From the NCBI GenBank assembly GCA_902362925.1, contig CABIYL010000012.1: DNA of 64,000 bases; one strand, given 5' to 3'. Each line of letters starts with the position of its first letter. The stretch's first letter is position 1. The notes under the pieces were generated by a model. That model worked only from the letters and a program-made list of their open reading frames with translations. It searched no databases and had not been told where the DNA came from. Shown in pieces: positions 8,282-16,878 of the stretch. The translations under genes and the position numbers were made by a program. Source of the stretch: Pseudoflavonifractor sp902362925. Lineage in GTDB: Bacteria > Bacillota > Clostridia > Oscillospirales > Oscillospiraceae.

Positions 8282-9669
8282 ATGCCGCCGAAGGCACGGG
8301 CCAGGTCGGCCACCGCCCTGGGAGCGGCGGATACGTCCAGTCCGGCAAAGCCCAGCACCAGGGAACCGGGCATGGGAGAGGTACCCCGGCAGTACTCCCC
8401 CAGGGTGCGTACCCGGTATCCGGCGGCCGCTGCCCGTGCGGCCAGCTCATTCTCATCCCGACCGGGCAGGGTGAGGAGCAGGTGGAGCCCCGCCCCCGCG
8501 CCCGACACTCTGCCCTGGGGGAAGGCGTCCTTCAGCGCAGCGGTGAGGGCGGCACATCGGGCACGGTACAGGCTGCCTGCCCGGCGCAGATGCCGCCCGT
8601 ACTGCCCGGAGGACAGAAAGCGGCAGAGCACCTGCTGTTCAAACCGGGATACCGTGGACGCGCCGTGGGCAAAACGGGCCTTGTACACGTCCAGCAGGGA
8701 CTCGGGCAGGATAAGGTAGGCGGCACGGATGGAGGGGGCCAGGGTGCGGCTGAAGGTGCCGGTGTACACCACTCGGCCGCCGGTGTCCATGCCCTGCATG
8801 GCGGGAATGGGGCGGGAGGCGTAGCGGAATTCGCTGTCGTAGTCGTCCTCGATGAGATAGCGATGGGGGGCGGCGTAGGCCCAGCGGAGCAGCTCGGTCC
8901 GCCGTCCGGCAGGCATGGCCGCGCCGGTGGGGAACTGGTGGGAGGGGGTCACATAGGCCACTCCGGCCCCCGAGGCCGCCAGCGCATCGGGCACCATGCC
9001 CTGCCTGTCCACCGGCACGGGGACGGCGGAGCGGCCCAGATTCTCCAGCGTGCGGTAGGCGGCGTTATACCCCGGTTCCTCCAGGGCCACCGGGACAGCC
9101 GGGTCAAAGAGCTGGAAGAGCACGCTGAGCAGATACTCCATGCCCGCGCCCACCACCACCTGCTCACTGCGGCACCGCACGCCCCGGCAGGACCGGAGAA
9201 AGTCGCACAGGGCCTCCCGCAGAGGCAGATCCCCCTGGGGGTCTCCCCGCTGGAGCAGCTCCGGGTCCTTCAGGGCCTCACGGGTCAGGCTGGCCCACAC
9301 CGAGGAGGGGAAGATGTGGGTGTCCACAGCGGCAGTGGAAAACACGTCACTGAGGGCGGGAGCGGCCGGAGGGGGCGCAGGGACGGGAGGCTGCGGGACC
9401 GAGGCCGCCGGGGCGTCCAGGGGCAGCAGGGAGCACACCCGGTATCCACTCCGGGGCTGGGATTGCAGATACCCTTCGGCCACCAGCATGCCGTAGGCCG
9501 TCTCCACTGTGGACAGACTCACCCCCAGCTGGGCGCACAGCTGCCGCTTGGAGGGAGCCCGCTCTCCGGCGGACAGGCGGCCGCTGCGGATCTCCTCCAC
9601 CATGCGGCGGTAGATCTGCTCGTAGAGGGGGAGTGTTCCCTCCTGGGGCACAAAGAAGGATGTGGACAT
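8278..9669 (-). CDS. MocR/PdxR-type GntR regulator with aminotransferase-like domain
   Basis: Chimeric regulator of 463 residues: an N-terminal winged helix-turn-helix of the GntR class (about residues 10-80, PLYEQIYRRMVEEIRSG and ERAPSKRQLCAQLGVS) joined by a linker to a type-I aminotransferase fold (about 110-460). In this class PLP normally binds a lysine in GTFSKxLxP; here the motif reads GTFSRTLAPSIR, so the lysine is replaced by Arg308, while the PLP-ring motif DDYDSEFRY is kept. The gene is divergent from an ECF S-component, a common context for vitamin B6 regulation. The ATG at 9669 follows a GGAGGCGA SD. Confidence 0.9.
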   Translation of the reverse strand: MSTSFFVPQEGTLPLYEQIYRRMVEEIRSGRLSAGERAPSKRQLCAQLGVSLSTVETAYGMLVAEGYLQSQPRSGYRVCSLLPLDAPAASVPQPPVPAPPPAAPALSDVFSTAAVDTHIFPSSVWASLTREALKDPELLQRGDPQGDLPLREALCDFLRSCRGVRCRSEQVVVGAGMEYLLSVLFQLFDPAVPVALEEPGYNAAYRTLENLGRSAVPVPVDRQGMVPDALAASGAGVAYVTPSHQFPTGAAMPAGRRTELLRWAYAAPHRYLIEDDYDSEFRYASRPIPAMQGMDTGGRVVYTGTFSRTLAPSIRAAYLILPESLLDVYKARFAHGASTVSRFEQQVLCRFLSSGQYGRHLRRAGSLYRARCAALTAALKDAFPQGRVSGAGAGLHLLLTLPGRDENELAARAAAAGYRVRTLGEYCRGTSPMPGSLVLGFAGLDVSAAPRAVADLARAFGGM

Positions 9670-9705
9670 ACCATCGCCTCCAAACTGACCTGATAAAAAA
9701 TAATA

Positions 9706-9743
9706 AAACTGGATATTTTAAAGATGCCAGTTGCGTGTATAAT
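9706..9743 (+). promoter_or_regulatory. promoter and candidate MocR operator
   Basis: A -10 box TATAAT lies at 9738-9743. Overlapping the -35 region is a perfect inverted repeat, AACTGG (9707-9712) and CCAGTT (9727-9732), with a 14-bp spacer. A direct copy of the half-site (AAACTG) occurs 24 bp further left at 9682-9687. A mixed direct/inverted half-site arrangement between a MocR gene and its divergent target is typical of MocR operators. No good -35 hexamer is seen, consistent with an activated promoter. Confidence 0.45.
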
Positions 9744-9785
9744 ACAGCACAAGAGAACGGAAGTCAATCTCAGGAGGGAAGCGTT

Positions 9786-10367
9786 ATGATTCTCAATTCC
9801 AGAAATTCAAGGGACGAAAAGCTGATGTTTGCCGTTATGGCGGGTCTGATGGCCGCACTGGTGGCGGTGGGCTCCGCACTGCGGATCACCCTGCCCGTGA
9901 ACGTGGGCACCACCTCTTTTCACCTGGGCAACATCATGTGCGCCCTGTCGGGTATTTTCCTGGGTCCGGTGGGGGGCGGCCTGGCGGCCGGCATCGGCTC
10001 CGCCATCTATGATATGACCAACCCCCTGTACATCTCCGAGTGCTGGATCACCTTCCTCACCAAGGGCGCCTACGGCCTGGCGGTGGGTCTCATCGCCTGG
10101 AGCGGCCACCGCCGCGGTGAGCGGTACGGCTGGAACCTGGCGGGCACGGTGACCGGCGCGGTGGTGTACGCGGCGCTGTATCTGTTCAAGGGCTTCGCCT
10201 GGGACGGCCTGCTGCTGGGCGGCCTTCAGGTGGGCCCCGCCCTGGCGGCTCTGGTGCCCAAGCTGCCCGCCACCACCTTCAACGCGGTGATTGCCATTGT
10301 GTGCGCTCCGGCTCTGGCCGCCGCCGTGATGAAGGCCCGGCACAGCGTGGGCGCTGCCCGGGGATAA
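9786..10367 (+). CDS. ECF transporter S component, probably a B6-type vitamin
   Basis: Substrate-capture membrane subunit of an energy-coupling-factor importer. The 193-residue protein has about six hydrophobic segments and the pattern FHLGNIMCALSGIFLGPVGG followed by GIGSAIYDMTNP, typical of the small integral S-components. The ATPase/T modules are not in the window and are presumably encoded elsewhere (group II ECF). Divergence from a MocR/PdxR-type regulator suggests pyridoxine or a related B6 vitamer; this is inference, and thiamine-precursor carriers belong to the same broad family. SD AGGAGGGA precedes the ATG. Confidence 0.82.
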   Translation: MILNSRNSRDEKLMFAVMAGLMAALVAVGSALRITLPVNVGTTSFHLGNIMCALSGIFLGPVGGGLAAGIGSAIYDMTNPLYISECWITFLTKGAYGLAVGLIAWSGHRRGERYGWNLAGTVTGAVVYAALYLFKGFAWDGLLLGGLQVGPALAALVPKLPATTFNAVIAIVCAPALAAAVMKARHSVGAARG

Positions 10368-10402
10368 GTCCTGAAAAGCAAAAAGTGCTGTCCCGATACG
10401 GG

Positions 10403-10599
10403 NNNNNNNNNNNNNNNNNNNNNNNNNNNNNNNNNNNNNNNNNNNNNNNNNNNNNNNNNNNNNNNNNNNNNNNNNNNNNNNNNNNNNNNNNNNNNNNNNN
10501 NNNNNNNNNNNNNNNNNNNNNNNNNNNNNNNNNNNNNNNNNNNNNNNNNNNNNNNNNNNNNNNNNNNNNNNNNNNNNNNNNNNNNNNNNNNNNNNNNNN
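10403..10599. other. assembly gap
   Basis: Run of 197 N. It hides whatever follows the ECF gene and the C-terminal end of the KAP NTPase gene that reads in from the right. Open frames spanning the Ns are artefacts. Confidence 0.99.
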
Positions 10600-12243
10600 A
10601 GGCTTGGAAGAGCTACGTTTACAGCCAAAGAGAGCGAGCAGGTCATGGGCAGCGGGATTGGCATGAATTTCACGGAACCGCTGGGGGTTTTTCTGGTAGA
10701 GCAGATCCAGCACACGGGAAAGCATGGCGCTGTATATGTGTACGGGGACCTCCTGACCGAAGAGGCGGAAGGCCTCCAGCTTGGACTTGTTCCAGCCGGG
10801 CGGATTGGAGATGATAGGCTCACTTATCTTGTGATAAGTAGCCACGCGATCCAGCTGGTTATCATAGCGGATACCCTTGCCCGTGCGGCCGTTGGAGGCG
10901 AAAGGACGGCTGGGAGCGGCATCTGTCTCAGCGGTAGTGGTGGCGGAGAAATTGAGGATATTCTCCAGCAGCTTCAGGTCCTCCTGAGTAAGCTTACCGT
11001 CGGTCGTGGCCAGCGCGTCCCGGAAGCTCTTCATAAAATCGGCGATCCGGTTAACATTGGCGGAATCATCCAGCTCCCACTGCTGGAAGAGCGCATGGAA
11101 CAGGGGATCGGTCTCCTCCTCCGTCTCATCGTCCACATCCTCACCGGAGAGCTCCGCCAGGATCTGAGCAGGCTGGGTCAGCTGGTTGAAAAATTCCGGC
11201 GTCAGCTGGCCGCTGCTGCGGACCACAAAGTTGTAGACCTCCTCATAGGACAGCTGGAGACAGAGCACGGCGAAGAGCAGCCGCTTCTCATGCTCCTGGT
11301 CCAAATGCTCATCACTGTGGATCCGCTGGAGCAGCAGGAAGGCGTTGAGCAGCCGCTTCATGCCGCGGGGATTATAGCCGATGGAGGTCTGGATAAGGGA
11401 GACGTAGGGCGCTGCATTGTCCACCGACAGGTGCATCTGCTCCATGGCTGCCTGGATAAAATTCCCGATTTTGTAGTGGGCCACCGGCATCTTGAAGGGC
11501 AGCTGGATGATTTTGTCGAAAAAGCTGCGGCCCTTGTCCACGCCCAGACTCTCGCCGTACTTCTGCCGGATGCCCTGGGAGACTACCGAGTAGTCGATGG
11601 CCAGAAGAAACACGCACTTGTCACAGTCCAGGAAGAGCTTGAGCACCTCCAGCAGCTCTACCGCCCGTGCGGGCTCCAGACGGTCCAGGTCGTCCACGAA
11701 AAAGACCACCCGATCCGCCTTCTGTTCCTTTTTATTCGCTTCCTCCAGCGCCTTCTTCACGCAGTCCTGGAAGCGGTCTTTCAGGGTGGAGATGGCCTCG
11801 GTCACATCCTCCTCGCCGGAGCTCATGGCCTCCTCCGCCGCACCCGCCACGTCCAGGCCGGTGACGGTGCTGGCCGCCGACAGGCCCACCCGGAACAGCA
11901 CGCCCCCCAGGGTGCGCAGGGAGCTTTTGATGGAGTCGGTCTGAATCCCCTTCAGGCCCAGGGAGTCAATCAGCCGGGAGACCAGCAGCAGGGGCAGTCG
12001 GTCCCCCAGGTTGAACTGGGAGAACTGCCAGGTGTTGAACCACACGGGAAGGACTTTCTCCCCCAGGGCCTCCTGAATCAGCATCATAAAGCTGGTCTTG
12101 CCGCTGCCCCAGTCACCCTGAACCGCCACGGTCATGGGGGTGTCACACTCCAGGATAAAGCTGCTCAGGCCGTTGATATACTTTCCTACGGCAAAGATAT
12201 CCTCACTGCGTCCGCTGAGGGGTTTGTCGGTAAAGCCAACCAT
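10600..12243 (-). CDS. KAP-family P-loop NTPase (3' end lost in gap)
   Basis: About 548 residues are visible; the C-terminus runs into the gap. Walker A is GDWGSGKT (residues 43-50) and Walker B is FFVDDLDRL, the combination that defines KAP NTPases, followed by helical segments. The region between the P-loop and Walker B holds only a weakly hydrophobic stretch (about residues 115-135) where many KAP proteins have membrane spans. KAP proteins are linked to membrane-associated signalling or phage defence, but no partner gene is visible. The ATG at 12243 follows a superb SD (CCAAAGGAGG), and the gene has its own promoter, so it is probably expressed alone. Confidence 0.9.
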
Positions 12244-12295
12244 AATATGGCCTCCTTTGGACGGAAGAAATGAGCGGCAGAGTGCCGTTTCTGCC

Positions 12296-12324
12296 ATTCT
12301 ACCAAAAAGGTAAAATTTTGACAA
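12296..12324 (-). promoter_or_regulatory. sigma-70-type promoter of the KAP NTPase gene
   Basis: Minus-strand -35 TTGTCA (12319-12324), 17-bp spacer, -10 TAGAAT (12296-12301). It points to the KAP gene, whose start lies about 50 bp downstream. Confidence 0.7.
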
Positions 12325-12344
12325 GGCAGGAAAGCGCCTGGCAT

Positions 12345-12387
12345 CAAAAACAGGACGCCCGGACGGCAAGCTGCCGCCGGGCGTCCT
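12345..12387 (-). terminator. intrinsic terminator of the 12399-12920 gene
   Basis: Long hairpin with outer arms AGGACGCCCGG (12352-12362) and CCGGGCGTCCT (12377-12387) and an inner CGGCA/TGCCG extension. On the minus strand it is followed by GTTTTTG. It insulates the KAP promoter just beyond. Confidence 0.85.
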
Positions 12388-12398
12388 CTGATTCGGGC

Positions 12399-12920
12399 TC
12401 AGACCACGACAAATTCATTTTCCTTCTCCAGGTAGCGGCAGAAGATGAACAGGCCGCACAGAAGAGAAGGGGAGAGGGGCTGGGATACGTCCAGTTTCCA
12501 CCCGCCGGTCATGCCTCTGTGGATAATCCGCACCGCGCACCGGCTCTGGGCGTCCGTCAGGACATAGTTCTGCACATTTTCCATCACCAGTGTGTATTCC
12601 CGTCCCTCCATGGTCAGGACGGCCTCGTCCGCACGGGGCATGCGGCACACAGGCCAGCTGGCCGCTGCGGGGTCGTCTCCGGTGGAGCAGCGGGGTTTGG
12701 CCACCGCCAGCTCGCTGCCGTCCGGGCCGTACATCACATACTCCTTGGCGGGTACAGTCTGGGCGTCCGCACCCAGAAGGCGGATATCCGTGCGGAGCAG
12801 GAGGGTGTTATCCCGGTCAAAGACCTGCTTCTCGGCGCCGCAGAGGCACCCACGGATGTTGGCCAGGGGCTGTGCCTCGTCGGCGGCGCAGAGCACGCCG
12901 GCCGTCAGGTAGTAAATCAT
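12399..12920 (-). CDS. hypothetical protein, 173 residues
   Basis: Not recognised with confidence. The protein has no signal peptide or transmembrane helix and looks like a beta-rich domain: repeated short strands, EYVMYGPDGSELAVAKP in the middle and TDAQSRCAVRIIHRGMTGGWKLDV near the end. This pattern of strand pairs with a GW motif distantly recalls tubby C-terminal/LURP-one-like folds, but I cannot confirm that. It lies 13 bp downstream of the chromate-transporter genes and ends at its own terminator, so it is probably the last gene of that operon. Confidence 0.65.
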   Translation of the reverse strand: MIYYLTAGVLCAADEAQPLANIRGCLCGAEKQVFDRDNTLLLRTDIRLLGADAQTVPAKEYVMYGPDGSELAVAKPRCSTGDDPAAASWPVCRMPRADEAVLTMEGREYTLVMENVQNYVLTDAQSRCAVRIIHRGMTGGWKLDVSQPLSPSLLCGLFIFCRYLEKENEFVVV

Positions 12921-12933
12921 GGAACCATCTCCG

Positions 12934-13430
12934 TTACACGATTTGATACAGCAGAAGTCCCACAGCGCCCGCGCCCACCATGACCCAGATGGGATTGACC
13001 TTCCACTTCCGCAGGATGAACAGGCCGACAGCGAAGATGAACACGGAAATCAGGTTGATTCCGGTCAGATCCGCAGGCAGAGTGCGCTGGCCGTAGAAGG
13101 AGAGAATCATCAGGGAGATGCCGGCGGAGGCGATCATGGCGATTACCGCCGGACGGAGGCCGAAGAGGATGCCCTGCACCATGGTCAGGCCCTTGAAGCG
13201 GTAGTAGATGTAGGCCAGAATCATGACAATGACGCAGGAGGGCAGCACGCAGCCCAGGGTGGCCACCAGAGCACCCGGGATGCCCGCCACCTGGATGCCC
13301 ACAAAGGTGGCGGAGTTGATGGCCACAGGGCCGGGGGTCATCTCCGCGATGGTCATGATGTCGGCGAACTGGGTCATGGTCAGCCAGGGGTGGAGGTCCA
13401 CCACCTGGTGCTGGATGAGGGGCATGGCGG
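12934..13430 (-). CDS. chrA: chromate transporter (CHR) domain, C-terminal part or second gene
   Basis: Membrane transporter of the ChrA/CHR family. The visible 164 residues begin within the conserved N-terminal part of a CHR domain (HPWLTMTQFADIMTIAEMTPGPVAIN, the family hallmark) and continue through four or five hydrophobic helices to the C-terminus. The gap hides its start. It is either the second half of one two-domain protein of about 385 residues or a separate single-domain gene of the paired type common in Clostridia. In such organisms the true substrate is often unproven, chromate export being the reference activity. Confidence 0.82.
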
Positions 13431-13635
13431 NNNNNNNNNNNNNNNNNNNNNNNNNNNNNNNNNNNNNNNNNNNNNNNNNNNNNNNNNNNNNNNNNNNNNN
13501 NNNNNNNNNNNNNNNNNNNNNNNNNNNNNNNNNNNNNNNNNNNNNNNNNNNNNNNNNNNNNNNNNNNNNNNNNNNNNNNNNNNNNNNNNNNNNNNNNNNN
13601 NNNNNNNNNNNNNNNNNNNNNNNNNNNNNNNNNNN
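13431..13635. other. assembly gap within the chromate-transporter locus
   Basis: Run of 205 N between two CHR domains. About 68 residues would be missing if the gap length is true, which fits the end of one domain plus the start of the next and does not decide between one gene and two. Confidence 0.99.
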
Positions 13636-14091
13636 GAGGACCAGAACCAGAATGGGCAGCACCCGCTTGAAGCGGACCAGGGAGCTGATCATGGTGATGA
13701 CCACATCGCAGATGACGGCGGCCACACCGGCAAGCATGCCGTTCATGGCCATGCTCACAAAGATGTTGTCCCGGAAGGCGGCGTAGAAAAAGGAGATGAT
13801 GGAGATGATGATGAGGGGCGGGAGCACGGTGCCCAGGACGGTGAGCAGGGCGCCGGGCACACCGGCCACCCGGTAGCCCACCAGAATGGAGGCGTTGACC
13901 GCGATGGCGCCGGGGGAGGACTGGGCGATGGCGGTCAGGTCCAGCATCTCCTGCTCCTCAATCCAGTGGAGCTGCTCCACAAATTTTTTCCGCATCAGGG
14001 GGATGATCACGAAGCCGCCGCCAAACGTAAAGGCGCTCAGCTGAAAGGTGGACAGGAACAGAGTCAGGTATTTGTTTTGGGCTGTTTTCAA
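13636..14091 (-). CDS. chrA: chromate transporter (CHR) domain, N-terminal part or first gene
   Basis: The 152 visible residues open with FLSTFQLSAFTFGGGFVIIPLMRKKFVEQ and continue with LTAIAQSSPGAIAVNASILVGYRVAG, the two signatures of the CHR transporter domain, followed by hydrophobic helices. The start is TTG at 14091, supported by a GGAGGGAGAGG SD. The gene is divergent from a LysR regulator, a typical layout for transporter and regulator. The C-terminus is lost in the gap. Confidence 0.87.
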
Positions 14092-14144
14092 GCCTCTCCC
14101 TCCTTCAATAAGTTGGCATCCGGCCGGACCGGCGGGATGCCGTG

Positions 14145-14160
14145 GGCGGAATATTCCGCC
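14145..14160. promoter_or_regulatory. perfect 16-bp palindrome, candidate LysR operator
   Basis: GGCGGAATATTCCGCC is its own reverse complement and lies in the 167-bp divergent region between the chromate-transporter and LysR genes. A second, AT-rich palindrome (AATAATATTATT) lies near 14205 and an imperfect hairpin (GGCATCC...GGATGCC) at 14115-14141. LysR proteins bind dyads in such intergenic regions, so the 16-bp palindrome is the best operator candidate. Confidence 0.5.
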
Positions 14161-14258
14161 ATTTGGCAGCCCTTATTATACGACTTGAAAATAAATAAGA
14201 AAAATAATATTATTAAATCAGAATGATAATGAAATCGATATAACGGGGGCGGAGAGAC

Positions 14259-15173
14259 ATGACCATCCGGCACATCAAGATTTTTCTGGCTGTCTGTGCC
14301 TGCGGCTGCAACACCACCCGGGCGGCGGAGACGCTCCACATGACCCAGCCGGCGGTGAGCCTGGCCATTCACGAGCTGGAGCGGTATTACGGCGTCCTGC
14401 TCTTTGACCGCATGGGGCGGCGGCTGGTACTGACCGAGGCGGGCAGCCGCTTTCAGGAGTATGGCCGCCACATCACCGGCCTGTTTGACGACATGGAGAA
14501 GACCATGCGGGACTGGGACCGGATTGGCCTGCTGCGGGTGGGGGCCAGCATCACCATCGGCTCCCAGTTCCTGCCCCACTACATCAAGGCCTTTGCCGCC
14601 CGGCATCCGGGGGCGGAGGTGCAGGTGACTGTGGCCACCTGCGGTGAGCTGGAGCGCAGGCTCATGGACAACACCCTGGACCTGGCCCTGATGGAGGGCG
14701 TGCCCCAGGGAACCTCCATCCGGACGGAGGAGTACATGGAGGACCACCTGACGGTCATCTGCTCCAACAGCAGCGGCTTCCGGCAGGGCCAGACCCTGTC
14801 ACTGGAGGAGTTCTGCCGCCAGAAATTTCTCCTGCGTGAGCGGGGCAGCGGCACCCGGGAGGAGTTCGAGCGGGTCATGGAGGCGGCGGGTATCTCGGTC
14901 CAGCCGGTCTGGGAGGCGGTGAGCACCACGGCCCTGGTCAACGCGGTTATCTGCGGCCTGGGCATTGCGGTGGTACCCTACCGCATGGTGTTGGGGCCTC
15001 TGGAGCGGGGACTGGTGACGGCGGTGCGGGTGGAGGGCCTGAGCTTCAGCCGCCGGTTCCGCATCGCCTGCCACAGGGACAAGTACATCACCCCGCTGGC
15101 CAGCGCCTTCATGGACCTGTGCCGGAACTACGAGATGGACTACCCCATGCCCCGGTACAGTGGCCTGTACTGA
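14259..15173 (+). CDS. LysR family transcriptional regulator
   Basis: 304-residue LysR regulator: N-terminal winged helix-turn-helix (residues 1-62; HIKIFLAVCACGCNTTRAAETLHMTQPAVSLAIHELE) and a periplasmic-binding-like effector domain (about 88-295; LLRVGASITIGSQFLPHYIKAF). Divergence from the chromate-transporter genes suggests it controls them together with its own gene. The effector is unknown. A strong terminator follows directly. Confidence 0.92.
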   Translation: MTIRHIKIFLAVCACGCNTTRAAETLHMTQPAVSLAIHELERYYGVLLFDRMGRRLVLTEAGSRFQEYGRHITGLFDDMEKTMRDWDRIGLLRVGASITIGSQFLPHYIKAFAARHPGAEVQVTVATCGELERRLMDNTLDLALMEGVPQGTSIRTEEYMEDHLTVICSNSSGFRQGQTLSLEEFCRQKFLLRERGSGTREEFERVMEAAGISVQPVWEAVSTTALVNAVICGLGIAVVPYRMVLGPLERGLVTAVRVEGLSFSRRFRIACHRDKYITPLASAFMDLCRNYEMDYPMPRYSGLY

Positions 15174-15176
15174 GCA

Positions 15177-15214
15177 AAAAACGGGACGGACACAGCTGTG
15201 TCCGTCCCGTTTTT
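15177..15214. terminator. bidirectional intrinsic terminator (LysR / prfC)
   Basis: Perfect palindromic stem centred at 15195/15196 (ACGGGACGGACACAG and its complement) with A-run and T-run flanks. It serves the convergent LysR (+) and prfC (-) genes. Confidence 0.93.
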
Positions 15215-15222
15215 GTTGTTTT

Positions 15223-16827
15223 TTATCGCTGCCAGCCGCCGCCGAACTCCAGCAGGGTGAGCTGCTTGTTGCGCTCGTCGGTCCAGTTGATGGCCCACTG
15301 GGTGGCGAAGAGGAGCAGCTGGTTGCCCTTGTAGTCCTCCACCAGCTTGACGCCGTCGCCCAGAATCAGGTCCTCCTCCTTCACCGGCTCGCCGTCCTCG
15401 GTCTCGATCCAGCGGAGGTACTCATAGGGCAGGCCCTCCATGTAGAGGTCCACGTTGTACTCGTTCTTCAGCCGGTACTCCAGCACGTCGAACTGAAGGG
15501 TACCCACCACGCCCACAATGACCTCCTCCATGCCGGAGTAGGGGGTCTTGAAGATCTGGATGGCGCCCTCCTGGGCAATCTGCTCCATGCCCTTGAGGAA
15601 CTGCTTGCGCTTCATGGTGTCCAGGCTGCGCACCCGGCGGAAGTGCTCGGGGGCAAAGGTGGGGATGGGGTCAAACTTGAACTTCTTCCCCGGCGCGCAC
15701 AGGGTGTCGCCGATGGAGAAGATGCCCGGGTCGAACACGCCGATGATATCGCCGGCGTAGGCCTCCTCGATGATCTCGCGCTCGGCGGCCATCAGCTGCT
15801 GGGGCCGGGAGAGGCGGATCTTCTTGCCGCCCTGGACGTGGTAGACCTCCTTGTCCGCCTCGAACTTGCCGGACACGATGCGCATGAAAGCGATCCGGTC
15901 CCGGTGGGCCTTGTTCATGTTGGCCTGGATCTTGAACACAAAGGCGGAGAAATTGTCGTCCAGGGAGTCGATGAGGGTGTCACCGGCGGTGCGGGGCAGG
16001 GGCGCGGTGGTCATGCGGAGGAAGTGCTCCAGGAAGGGCTCAACGCCGAAGTTGGTCAGGGCGGAGCCGAAGAACACAGGGGACAGCTTGCCGTGGCGCA
16101 CACGGTCCAGGTCGAACTCGGCGGCGGCGCCGTCCAGCAGCTCGATCTCGTCGGTGAGCTGCTGGTGGAGCCGGGGGGTGATGAGGTCGTCCAGGTTGGG
16201 GTCGCCCAGCTCCACCTCGGTGGCGGTGGCAGCCTTGGCGCCGCCGTTGGAGGTGAAGTGGATGATCTTGCGGCTCTCCCGGTCATACACGCCCTTGAAG
16301 TCCTTGCCGCAGCCGATGGGCCAGTTGACGGGATAGGTCTCAATGCCCAGCTCCTTCTCCAGCTCTTCCAGCAGCTCGAAGGAGTCCCGGGCCTCACGGT
16401 CCATCTTGTTGATAAAGGTGAAGATGGGGATGTCCCGCATGGCGCACACCTTGAACAGCTTCCGGGTCTGGGCCTCCACGCCCTTGGCGGCGTCGATGAC
16501 CATCACGGCGGAGTCGGCGGCCATGAGGGTGCGGTAGGTGTCCTCGGAGAAGTCCTGGTGGCCGGGGGTGTCCAGAATGTTGATGCAGAAGCCCTCATAC
16601 TGGAACTGCATCACCGAGGAGGTGACGGAAATACCGCGCTGCTTCTCGATCTCCATCCAGTCGGAGATGGCGGCGCGGCTGTTCTTCTTGCCCTTGACCA
16701 CGCCGGCCTGAGCGATGGCGCCTCCGTACAGGAGGAACTTCTCGGTCAGGGTGGTCTTACCGGCGTCGGGGTGGGAGATGATGGCGAATGTGCGGCGGCG
16801 GGAAATTTCGGATTCGTATTTCGACAT
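15223..16827 (-). CDS. prfC: peptide chain release factor 3
   Basis: Translational GTPase that recycles RF1/RF2 from the ribosome after peptide release. The 534-residue protein has G1 SHPDAGKTT (residues 18-26), G3 DTPGHQDF, G4 NKMD and the RF3-specific C-terminal domains (TLQFDVLEYRLKNEYNVDLYMEGLPYEY). Its length and the insert SRAAISDWMEIEKQRGISVTSS match RF3 and not EF-G or TypA. It lies 51 bp downstream of a HAD phosphatase on the same strand and is likely cotranscribed with it. prfB is also present in this window. Confidence 0.96.
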   Translation of the reverse strand: MSKYESEISRRRTFAIISHPDAGKTTLTEKFLLYGGAIAQAGVVKGKKNSRAAISDWMEIEKQRGISVTSSVMQFQYEGFCINILDTPGHQDFSEDTYRTLMAADSAVMVIDAAKGVEAQTRKLFKVCAMRDIPIFTFINKMDREARDSFELLEELEKELGIETYPVNWPIGCGKDFKGVYDRESRKIIHFTSNGGAKAATATEVELGDPNLDDLITPRLHQQLTDEIELLDGAAAEFDLDRVRHGKLSPVFFGSALTNFGVEPFLEHFLRMTTAPLPRTAGDTLIDSLDDNFSAFVFKIQANMNKAHRDRIAFMRIVSGKFEADKEVYHVQGGKKIRLSRPQQLMAAEREIIEEAYAGDIIGVFDPGIFSIGDTLCAPGKKFKFDPIPTFAPEHFRRVRSLDTMKRKQFLKGMEQIAQEGAIQIFKTPYSGMEEVIVGVVGTLQFDVLEYRLKNEYNVDLYMEGLPYEYLRWIETEDGEPVKEEDLILGDGVKLVEDYKGNQLLLFATQWAINWTDERNKQLTLLEFGGGWQR

Positions 16828-16878
16828 ATATCAAACCTCTTTATTGTGTTATCACAGTGTCAAGGAAGAAAAACGGCA

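Noticed and set aside
10279..12369. Single minus-strand gene covering the KAP NTPase and part of the ECF gene
   Set aside because: The joining part is the N gap; the real start is 12243 and the true end is unknown.
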